This document shows, piece by piece, positions 8,813-15,796 of a DNA stretch of 64,000 nucleotides (position 1 is the first letter of the stretch; each line of letters starts with the position of its first letter). A program made the translations under genes and the position numbers. The stretch spans positions 186,001 through 250,000 of the forward strand of contig NZ_WODA01000023.1 of NCBI RefSeq assembly GCF_009729855.1. Direction: 5' to 3'. This stretch comes from Agromyces luteolus (GTDB lineage: Bacteria > Actinomycetota > Actinomycetes > Actinomycetales > Microbacteriaceae). The notes under the pieces were generated by a model, which was given only the letters and a program-made list of their open reading frames with translations, did no database searches and was not told the DNA's origin.

Positions 8813-9873
8813 GTTCCATGCGCGCCGCGGTGCTGCACGAGGTCGGGCGGCTGAGCATCGACGAGGTGCCCGTGCCCGAGCCCGGGCCCGGCGAGGTGCT
8901 GATCCGCGTCGGCGTCTGCGGCGTGTGCGGCAGCGACGCGACGGAGTACGGTCGTGGGCTCGTGCTCGCGCAGCCGCCGGTGACGCTCGGGCACGAGTTC
9001 GCCGGCACCGTCGCGGCGGTCGGCGATGGCGTGACCTCGGTCGCGGTCGGCGCGACCGTGGTGTGCGGAGCGGGCGTCTCGTGCGGCGAGTGCGGTCCGT
9101 GCCGGCAGGGGCGCACGAACCTCTGCCGCAGCTACACGACGATCGGGTTCCATCACGACGGCGGGCTCGCACAGTACGTGACCGCTCCCGCGGGCATCGT
9201 GCTCGACGTGTCCGACTCGGGCCTGCCGATGGACACCCTCGGCCTCGCCCAGCCGATGGCGATCGGGGTGCACGCGGTGCGCCGCAGCGGCCTGCGCGAG
9301 GGACAGGAGGCGGTCATCGTCGGCGTCGGCGGGATCGGCGCGTTCATCACGTTCGCGGCGGCGGCGACCGGTGCGCGCGTGCTCGTCGTCGACCCGAACG
9401 ACGAGCGACTCGAGCTCGGTCTGCGGCTGGGTGCCGCGAGCACGCTGCGTGCGGGCACGACGCCCCTCGCCGAGCATCTCGCCGCGGCCGGCCTGGAACC
9501 CGACGTGTTCTTCGAGGTCAGCGGCTCCGCTCCCGGCCTGGCCTCCGTGCTCGAGGCGGCGAAGCCCGGCGCGACGATCGTGCCGGTCGGGGTGCAGCGC
9601 GGCGAACCGCAGTTGCACCTCGCGCGGGTGACCCTCGGCGAGTTCCTCGTCGTGGGCACGGTCGCGCACGTCTTCGCGACGGACTTCCCCGACGCGGTGC
9701 GCCTGCTCGGCACGAGGCACGACTGGTCGGATGTCGCGGGCGAGGCGATCCCGCTCGAACGTGTGGCCGACGATGCGCTCGAGCCGATGCTGCGCGGCGG
9801 ACCCCGACGGATCAAGACACTCGTCGATCCGTGGATCTCCGAGGCGCGCCCCGCGGTGCACGTCCGCGACTAG
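8809..9873 (+). CDS. Zinc-dependent medium-chain alcohol dehydrogenase
   Basis: This 354-residue MDR-type dehydrogenase is close to sorbitol/threonine dehydrogenases. The catalytic zinc site is seen as Cys40, His62 and Glu63 (GHEFAG). A structural zinc site is formed by four cysteines at about 92, 95, 98 and 106. A Rossmann NAD(P) domain follows (VGVGGIGAF). It oxidises a secondary alcohol or polyol to the ketone. Translation starts at GTG 8809, overlapping the Dabb stop, or at ATG 8818. It ends 8 bp from the convergent XRE-cupin regulator. Substrate unknown; it probably feeds the same pathway as the neighbouring dehydrogenases. Confidence 0.88.
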   Translation: MSSMRAAVLHEVGRLSIDEVPVPEPGPGEVLIRVGVCGVCGSDATEYGRGLVLAQPPVTLGHEFAGTVAAVGDGVTSVAVGATVVCGAGVSCGECGPCRQGRTNLCRSYTTIGFHHDGGLAQYVTAPAGIVLDVSDSGLPMDTLGLAQPMAIGVHAVRRSGLREGQEAVIVGVGGIGAFITFAAAATGARVLVVDPNDERLELGLRLGAASTLRAGTTPLAEHLAAAGLEPDVFFEVSGSAPGLASVLEAAKPGATIVPVGVQRGEPQLHLARVTLGEFLVVGTVAHVFATDFPDAVRLLGTRHDWSDVAGEAIPLERVADDALEPMLRGGPRRIKTLVDPWISEARPAVHVRD

Positions 9874-9881
9874 CTCGCGCG

Positions 9882-10577
9882 TCAGGCCCCGAGCTCGTCC
9901 ATCGAGCGCAGCACGTCGACCGCCGAGCCGATGGCCGGAGAGCCGGTCGACGTGTCCGTACCGGGCGCCGTCGGCATCGACTGGTTCTGCTGGCGACGCC
10001 CGACGACGAACCAGACGCCCTTCGCGACCGTGTCGCCCTCGTTGACGTAGAGGTGCGGGCGCACCGAGTCGAACTCCAGCGAGTCGCCGGGGCCGAGCGT
10101 GTACGTGTCGAACTCGAGGTGCAGCGTGAGCCGCCCCTCGATGAGGTACGCGTACTCGACGCCCGCGTGGCGCATGAGCTTGCCCTCGACGGAGCTGCTC
10201 GCGCCGGGCTCGTACGTCACGAGGAGCGCGTCGGCGGGCCCGCTGCTGCCGACGGCGAGGCGCTCCCACCGAACGCCGTTCTCCATCTCGATGACCGGGT
10301 TCTCGTCCGCCCGCTGGACGGGAGGCAGTGCCGGCCCGCGGTGCCCGTAGAACGGCGCGGGCGCCCCGCCGGGCGCGCCGATGCCGAGCAGGTCGTCGAG
10401 TGAGGCGCCGAGGTGGTTGGCCAGGGCGTAGAGGGTCGCGACCGACGGCTGGGTCTTGCCGATCTCGACCTGCGAGATGAGGCTCGCCGAGACCCCGAGC
10501 GCCTGCGCGACGCTCCGCAGGCTGAGTCCGCGCTGCAGGCGTGCTTCGCGAAGGCGTTCACCGAGGCTGTCCGCCAT
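9882..10577 (-). CDS. XRE family regulator with C-terminal cupin domain
   Basis: This 231-residue protein has an N-terminal helix-turn-helix (residues about 7-62, LGVSASLISQVEIGKTQPSV) and a cupin sensor domain (about 145-205, YLIEGRLTLHLEF and LGPGDSLEFDSVRPHLY). Proteins of this type repress catabolic operons and sense a small ligand through the cupin. It is divergent from the M24-peptidase operon, and a perfect palindrome lies between them at 10679-10695, so it most likely controls that operon. Start ATG at 10577 follows a GGGGAACC ribosome site. Confidence 0.88.
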   Translation of the reverse strand: MADSLGERLREARLQRGLSLRSVAQALGVSASLISQVEIGKTQPSVATLYALANHLGASLDDLLGIGAPGGAPAPFYGHRGPALPPVQRADENPVIEMENGVRWERLAVGSSGPADALLVTYEPGASSSVEGKLMRHAGVEYAYLIEGRLTLHLEFDTYTLGPGDSLEFDSVRPHLYVNEGDTVAKGVWFVVGRRQQNQSMPTAPGTDTSTGSPAIGSAVDVLRSMDELGA

Positions 10578-10678
10578 GTGTGGTTCCCCTGTTCCCTGGG
10601 CCGCGGCCGCGCGCTCCGTTCCGGCGCGGCCGTCGTGGCCATTGTAGGGCTCGACGGGTCCCGAAATGTTAAGCTGTG

Positions 10679-10695
10679 CTGTACGCGGCGTACAG
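10679..10695. promoter_or_regulatory. Perfect palindrome, probable XRE-cupin operator
   Basis: CTGTACGC (10679-10686) and GCGTACAG (10688-10695) are perfect inverted arms around a single central base. The site is 33 bp before the M24 gene start and 102 bp before the divergent regulator gene. This is the expected place for the operator of the adjacent XRE-cupin protein. Confidence 0.6.
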
Positions 10696-10727
10696 TGGCG
10701 CGCGGAGGAAACGTCAAGGAGGTCTCG

Positions 10728-12110
10728 ATGAAGAGCACCGGTTCGACCGGACCCAACGCCGTCGACTGGGAGGAGCGCGTCGACATGTCGCGGCTCCGCG
10801 ACGATCGCCTCTCGCGACTCAAGGCGCAGCTCGAGGCATCCGACCTCGGCGCCGTCCTGGCGTTCGACTTCTCGAACATCCGCTACATGAGCGCCACCCA
10901 CATCGGCACCTGGGCGATGGACAAGCTCATCCGCTTCGCCCTGCTCACGCGGAACACCGACCCGATCGTCTGGGACTTCGGATCGGCCGCGAAGCACCAT
11001 GCGCTCTACAACCCGTGGCTCGACCTCACGACGGCCGAGATGGACGCCGACCCGAACGCCCCGCACGAGGGCGCCAAGCGCCCGCGGCTCGAGTCGGGGG
11101 CCCGCGCCGGCATCTCCACGCTTCGCGGCGCGTTCCCGCCCGACGCCGAGATCGCCGAGGGCCTGGCGAAGAAGATCAAGCGCGAGCTCGAGAAGTTCGG
11201 CGTCGCCGACCAGCCGCTCGGCGTCGACGTCATCGAACTCCCGGTGCTCTTCGCCCTGCAGAAGGAGGGCATCGACGTCGTCGACGGCCAGCAGCTGTTC
11301 ATGGAGGCCCGGCGCATCAAGACCCCCGACGAGATCCGGCTGCTCACCCAGGCCGCGTCGATGGTGGATGCCGCGTACGAGGAGCTCTACCGGTTCCTCC
11401 GCCCGGGCGTGCGCGAGAACGAGGCCGTGGGCCTCGTCGCGAAGACGCTGTACGACCTCGGGTCGGAGTACGTCGAGGGCGTGAACGCGATCTCGGGCGA
11501 GCGCTGCTCGCCGCACCCGCACGTCTTCTCCGATCGGCTGATCCGGCCGGGCGACCCGGCGTTCTTCGACATCCTGCACAGCTGGAACGGCTACCGCACC
11601 TGCTACTACCGCACGTTCGCGGTCGGCTCCGCGAGCTCGGCCCAGCGCGACGCCTATACGAGGGCGCGCGAGTACATGGACCGGGCGATCGCGCTCGTGA
11701 AGCCGGGCGCCACGACCGCCGACATCGTGAAGGTCTGGCCGACGGCGCAGGAGTTCGGCTTCCCCGACGAGGAGGCCGCCTTCGCCCTGCAGTACGGACA
11801 CGGGGTCGGCCTGTCGATCTGGGAGAAGCCGATCTTCTCGAGGCTGACGTCGCTCGACCATCCCGAGGAGCTGCAGGAGGGCATGCTCTTCGCGCTCGAG
11901 ACGTACTGGCCGTCGGCCGACGGCTGGGGCGCGGCCCGCATCGAGGAGGAGGTCGTCGTCACGGCCGACGGCTGCGAGGTCATCACGAAGTTCCCGGCCG
12001 AGGAGTTGATCGTCGCCGGTCGCCGCTACTACACGGTGGACGGTCCGCTGAACCTCGAGCGCGACTCGCAGTCGCACCGCAACACGACGTGGGGTCGGGG
12101 GGAGGCGTGA
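10728..12110 (+). CDS. M24 family (creatinase/Xaa-Pro peptidase/DddP fold) protein
   Basis: This 460-residue pita-bread-fold protein has an N-terminal creatinase-like domain (residues about 1-190, DFSNIRYMSATHIG) and a C-terminal M24 domain. Of the five usual metal ligands, Asp281, His358 (GHGVG), Glu391 and Glu406 are present, but the second Asp is replaced by Cys292 (GYRTCYYRTF instead of GYxSDxTRTF). Related proteins include proline dipeptidases, metal-free creatinase and the DMSP lyase DddP, so a non-peptidase hydrolase or lyase role is likely. The start ATG at 10728 has AAGGAGG upstream. Its stop overlaps the GTG start of the downstream dehydrogenase. It lies under the XRE-cupin palindrome. 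Confidence 0.82.
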   Translation: MKSTGSTGPNAVDWEERVDMSRLRDDRLSRLKAQLEASDLGAVLAFDFSNIRYMSATHIGTWAMDKLIRFALLTRNTDPIVWDFGSAAKHHALYNPWLDLTTAEMDADPNAPHEGAKRPRLESGARAGISTLRGAFPPDAEIAEGLAKKIKRELEKFGVADQPLGVDVIELPVLFALQKEGIDVVDGQQLFMEARRIKTPDEIRLLTQAASMVDAAYEELYRFLRPGVRENEAVGLVAKTLYDLGSEYVEGVNAISGERCSPHPHVFSDRLIRPGDPAFFDILHSWNGYRTCYYRTFAVGSASSAQRDAYTRAREYMDRAIALVKPGATTADIVKVWPTAQEFGFPDEEAAFALQYGHGVGLSIWEKPIFSRLTSLDHPEELQEGMLFALETYWPSADGWGAARIEEEVVVTADGCEVITKFPAEELIVAGRRYYTVDGPLNLERDSQSHRNTTWGRGEA

Positions 12111-12976
12111 CGACGCTCGGGTTCCTCGGCCTCGGGACGATGGGGAGCGGGATGGCGCGCCGACTCGTCGACGAGGGGCACGCCGTCCTCGCCTGGAACC
12201 GCTCCCCCGCGGCCGTCGACGAGCTCGTCGCGGCCGGCGCGGAACGTGCGGCCACCGCGGCCGACGCGCTCGCGGCGGACGTCTCGTTCGCGATGCTCGC
12301 CAACGACGAGGCGGCCGAGGCGGTGCTGACGGATGACGCGATCCACGCCGCCGCCGGGCGCACGCACGTCATGATGGCCTCGATCAGCCCCGCGCTGGCG
12401 GACCGCCTGACCGAGCGCTTCGACCGCGGCGGGGCCACGTACGTCGCGGCGCCCGTGCTCGGGCGGCCCGCGGTGGCGGCGGCCGGGCAGCTGAACATCA
12501 TGGCGGCCGGGCCGGCCGACGCGGTCGACGTCGCGCTGCCGTACCTCGAGGCCCTGGGCTCCCGGATCTGGCGACTCGGCGAGCGCCCATCGGTCGCGAA
12601 CGCGGTCAAGGCGGCCGTGAACTACAACATCATCCACGCCATGCAGGCCCTCGGCGAGTCGATCGCGATGACCGAACGCCAGGGCGTGCCCGCCGGGCAG
12701 TTCGTCGAGCTGCTCTCGAGCACGCTGTTCGGCGGGGTGGTCTACGGCGGGTACGGCGGCATCATCGCCGAGCAGCGCTACACGCCGCCCGGCTTCCACA
12801 TCTCGCTCGGCCGGAAGGACCTCGGCCTCGCCGAGGAGGTCGCGGCGGCGGGCGGCGTGACGCTCGCCACGCTGCCCGCACTGATCGAGGTGTTCGAGCG
12901 CGCCATGGCCGATCCCGACCTGAAGGACGCGGACTGGAGCGCCATCGCCGAGGTCAGCCGGCGCGACCTGCTGTGA
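12107..12976 (+). CDS. NAD(P)-dependent 3-hydroxyisobutyrate-dehydrogenase-like enzyme
   Basis: This 289-residue beta-hydroxyacid dehydrogenase starts with the Rossmann motif FLGLGTMGSGMA. The substrate-binding block that normally reads DAPVSGG is changed to AAPVLGRPAV, and the catalytic Lys168 lies in NAVKAAVNYN. The family oxidises 3-hydroxyacids or reduces semialdehydes and imines. The altered DAPVSGG block suggests an unusual substrate or an imine-reductase-like role. Translation starts at GTG 12107, overlapping the M24 stop by four bases, with GGGGGGAGG upstream. It forms an operon with the M24 gene. Confidence 0.85.
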   Translation: MTTLGFLGLGTMGSGMARRLVDEGHAVLAWNRSPAAVDELVAAGAERAATAADALAADVSFAMLANDEAAEAVLTDDAIHAAAGRTHVMMASISPALADRLTERFDRGGATYVAAPVLGRPAVAAAGQLNIMAAGPADAVDVALPYLEALGSRIWRLGERPSVANAVKAAVNYNIIHAMQALGESIAMTERQGVPAGQFVELLSSTLFGGVVYGGYGGIIAEQRYTPPGFHISLGRKDLGLAEEVAAAGGVTLATLPALIEVFERAMADPDLKDADWSAIAEVSRRDLL

Positions 12977-13041
12977 GTCCCGGCGGCGGCCGGTGAGCCC
13001 CGGGAGCGGCATCGGCGTCCGCTCAGGCTGGACATCTGCGA

Positions 13042-13755
13042 CTAGGTGATGCTCCAACCACGGTCGACGTAGAGGTTCACGGCGGACACGCCGCGGTTGC
13101 GGAGCAGGAACTGCACGGCGTCGACGACGTCGGCCATCGTGGCGAGCTTCCCGCCCGGCGTGCGGCGCTCGTACTGCTCGAGCACCCCCTCGGGCTTGTT
13201 CGCCCAGAAGGGGCTGTCCCCGATGATGCCGGGGTGGAGCGCGTTGACGCGGATCGGCGCGAGCTCGAGCGCGAGCGTGTTCACGAGCCCGGTCACGCCG
13301 CCGTTGATCGAGGAGACGGTCGTCGATCCCGGGTACGGCAGGTCCTTCGCACGCCCGCCGAACAGCACGATGCCCGTGTCGACGCTCGGCTCCAGCCGGT
13401 CGATCAGGGCATGCACCGTCTCGGTGTAGCCGATGAGCTTGAGGGTGACCAGCCGTGTCGCGCGCGCGATGTGGTAGTCGCGCACCGTGTTCTGGTCGCG
13501 CTCGATCGCGGCGAGCACGAGCCCGTGCACCTGGCCGATCGAGCCGAGCTGACCGGCGATCGTCTCCGGCTCGGAGATGTCGAGCGCGACGCCGGTCGCC
13601 CCGGGTCCGAGCGACTCGGCGATCGCCTCCGTCCGGGCCCGGTCCCGCCCGGTGATCACCGCGCGGTCGCCGCGCGCGATGGTGTCGCGAGCGAGCTCCA
13701 GGCCGATTCCCGACGTTCCGCCGACGATGACGATCGTCCTCGCGTTGTCTGCCAC
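13042..13755 (-). CDS. SDR family protein lacking the catalytic triad
   Basis: This 237-residue short-chain dehydrogenase/reductase-like protein has a normal NAD(P)-binding site (GGTSGIG at 12-18). The usual catalytic residues are missing: YxxxK reads VSSIN (Val147, Asn151), and the upstream Ser position is in FGGRA. The segment NTLALELAPIRVNALHPG matches SDR helix and strand elements well, so the alignment is firm. It may be a non-catalytic or differently working member. It lies alone on the minus strand between two plus-strand genes of the catabolic cluster. The upstream region has AGGAGG before the ATG. Confidence 0.8.
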   Translation of the reverse strand: MADNARTIVIVGGTSGIGLELARDTIARGDRAVITGRDRARTEAIAESLGPGATGVALDISEPETIAGQLGSIGQVHGLVLAAIERDQNTVRDYHIARATRLVTLKLIGYTETVHALIDRLEPSVDTGIVLFGGRAKDLPYPGSTTVSSINGGVTGLVNTLALELAPIRVNALHPGIIGDSPFWANKPEGVLEQYERRTPGGKLATMADVVDAVQFLLRNRGVSAVNLYVDRGWSIT

Positions 13756-13923
13756 CGCTCAGGCCTCCTGAAAGTGTTACTGGACATCGTTGTGCAGCAT
13801 TGCTTAACCTGAGTCAAGCCGACCGATTCGGTCGAAGTCAAGCGGCCCACCCGCCGCCGACGCCGTCTCGGTGGCCTGCGCGACGACGCGCACGACTGCG
13901 AGTCAAGGAGGATGAGCGTCAGA

Positions 13924-15366
13924 ATGAGCGGCACCCCGGCACCCCAGCCCGGCCAACCCATCGTGTTCCGCAACGGGATCGTCCTGAAGATGGACGACGC
14001 CCACACCGTGCTCCCGGACGGCGACGTCCTCGTCATCGACGGGAAGATCGCCGAGGTCGGCACCGACGTGGCGGCACCCGACGGCGCCTTCGAGATCGAC
14101 GCGAAGGGCGGCATCCTGCTGCCCGGCATGGTCGACACCCACCGCCACATGTGGCAGACCGCCATGCGCGCCTACGGCGCCGACTGGACCCTCACGCAGT
14201 ACTTCGTCTGGTACTACCTCGAGCACGGCATGAAGTTCCGACCCGAGGATGTCGCCGCGGGCAACCTCGTCTCGGCGCTCGACGCCGTCGAGTCCGGCGT
14301 CACCACCGCCGTCGACTGGTCGCACGGCCTGCGCACGATCGACCACGGAGAGGCGGCGTACGAGGCGCTGGCGACCTCGCCGGGGCGGTTCGTCCTCGCA
14401 TACGGCAACCTCGCGCAGGCACCGTGGGAGTGGACGCAGGATCCGGCGATCCGTCGCCTCATCGAGCGCGCGCGCGACGACTCCCGGCTCTTCGGCGCCC
14501 AGATCGCGTTCGACGTCCCGGGCGACGAGAGCTTCCCCGAGCAGCCCGCGTTCGACACGGCACGCGAGCTCGGCCTGAAGGTCACCACGCACGCCGGTGT
14601 CTGGGGTGCGACGAACGACAACGGCATCCGCCTCATGTACGACCACGGCGTCATGCAACCCGGGAACATCTACGTGCACGCCGCGAGCCTGAGCGACGAG
14701 TCGTACCAGATGATCGCCGCGACCGGCGGCTCGGTGGCGCTGGCGACCGAGAGCGAGATGACCTGCGGCCAGGGCTACCCGCCCGCGCACGCACTGCGCA
14801 AGCACGGCATCCCGGCCTCGATGTCGGTGGACACGAGCGTCTGGTTCAGCGCCGACATGTTCTCGGCCATGCGCACCACGATCGGCGCCGATCGCGCACT
14901 CGAGCACTACATCGCGCACCAGACCGACGAGACCGTGACGCACGCCACCATCCGCGTCGAGGAGGTCGTCGACTGGGCGACCCGCGGCGGCGCCAAGGCG
15001 CTCGGCCGGTGGGACGAGATCGGCAGCCTCGAGCCCGGGAAGCTCGGCGACGTCGTGCTCATCAAGAACGACGACTCCCCAACGATGGTGCCGATCGTGA
15101 ACCCGTACGGACACGTCGTCTACCAGGTGGGCCGCGGCGACGTGCACACCGTGCTCGTCGGCGGCGAACCCGTCAAGTGGGACGGCAAGCTCGTCGCCGG
15201 CGACCTGCCGTCGGTGAGGGCGAAGCTCGAGGACACGGTGGAGTACCTGCGGAGCGAGCTCGGCGAGGAGACCTGGAAGGCGGGCATGAACCCCGAGATC
15301 CCCGAGACCGAGATCCTGTCCAACCCGTACCAGTACCGCCGCAGCGACGCCCAGCACGCGCACTGA
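13924..15366 (+). CDS. Amidohydrolase family (ATZ/TRZ or cytosine-deaminase-like) enzyme
   Basis: This is a metal-dependent hydrolase of about 480 residues with a TIM-barrel core and flanking beta-sandwich. The first metal motif is DTHRH (HxH) near residue 72. Further ligands are the His in TTHAGVW and the His in YVHAASL, and the late Asp is in MSVDTSVW. The layout matches chlorohydrolases and deaminases acting on N-heterocycles (TrzN, 8-oxoguanine or cytosine deaminase). An AAGGAGG site at 13905-13911 directly touches an ATG at 13912; the ATG at 13924 gives a workable spacing and was preferred. It closes the catabolic cluster, is followed by a terminator, and may perform its first hydrolytic step. 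Confidence 0.83.
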   Translation: MSGTPAPQPGQPIVFRNGIVLKMDDAHTVLPDGDVLVIDGKIAEVGTDVAAPDGAFEIDAKGGILLPGMVDTHRHMWQTAMRAYGADWTLTQYFVWYYLEHGMKFRPEDVAAGNLVSALDAVESGVTTAVDWSHGLRTIDHGEAAYEALATSPGRFVLAYGNLAQAPWEWTQDPAIRRLIERARDDSRLFGAQIAFDVPGDESFPEQPAFDTARELGLKVTTHAGVWGATNDNGIRLMYDHGVMQPGNIYVHAASLSDESYQMIAATGGSVALATESEMTCGQGYPPAHALRKHGIPASMSVDTSVWFSADMFSAMRTTIGADRALEHYIAHQTDETVTHATIRVEEVVDWATRGGAKALGRWDEIGSLEPGKLGDVVLIKNDDSPTMVPIVNPYGHVVYQVGRGDVHTVLVGGEPVKWDGKLVAGDLPSVRAKLEDTVEYLRSELGEETWKAGMNPEIPETEILSNPYQYRRSDAQHAH

Positions 15367-15404
15367 CCCGGGGCGCGGGCGATCGCACCCCCACGATCGC
15401 GACC

Positions 15405-15443
15405 CGGAGGCCCGGCCCGTTCCCCCAGGGAGCCGGGCCTCCG
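15405..15443. terminator. Strong hairpin terminator after the amidohydrolase gene
   Basis: Perfect 12-bp arms CGGAGGCCCGGC (15405-15416) and GCCGGGCCTCCG (15432-15443) with a 15-base loop lie 39 bp past the amidohydrolase stop. A second short hairpin (CGGGCC/GGCCCG, 15465-15480) follows. This closes the left catabolic cluster. Confidence 0.75.
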
Positions 15444-15515
15444 TCCCGCGCGCGTCACCCGCCGCGGGCCCTTCGGCCCGTGCCGCGTCACCACGGCCCG
15501 CGCTAGCCTCCCGCC

Positions 15516-15773
15516 ATGACTGCTGCCACCACCCCGCAGACCGACCGCTGGAACGTCTTCGCGATCATCGCCTTCGTGACCGTGTGGTTCACGGTCATCC
15601 TCGGCCTGATCTTCGGCCACCTCGCGCTGTCGCAGATCAAGAAATCGGGCGAGAAGGGCCGCGGGCTCGCGCTCGCCGCGGTCATCATCGGCTGGATCGC
15701 CGTCGCGCTCGGCGCGCTCACCGCGATGTTCTTCCTGATCTTCGGCGGGTTGGCGATCTCGGCCAACACGTAG
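15516..15773 (+). CDS. Small DUF4190-like membrane protein
   Basis: This 85-residue protein has two membrane helices (about residues 15-37 and 52-78) separated by a cytoplasmic loop HLALSQIKKSGEKGRG. That loop and helix pattern is typical of the DUF4190 family, which is common in actinobacteria and of unknown role. It is a single gene between a terminator and the convergent sulfatase. Confidence 0.75.
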   Translation: MTAATTPQTDRWNVFAIIAFVTVWFTVILGLIFGHLALSQIKKSGEKGRGLALAAVIIGWIAVALGALTAMFFLIFGGLAISANT

Positions 15774-15796
15774 CCGCGGCGCGCCCCTCGGCTCCC

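Noticed and set aside
10728..12110. Annotation as the DMSP lyase DddP
   Set aside because: The general fold and some N-terminal patterns agree, but a key metal Asp is changed and the same fold serves peptidases and creatinase, so the specific name is not supported.
15465..15480. Second hairpin as an independent terminator
   Set aside because: The stem is only 6 bp; treated as part of the stronger terminator region just upstream.
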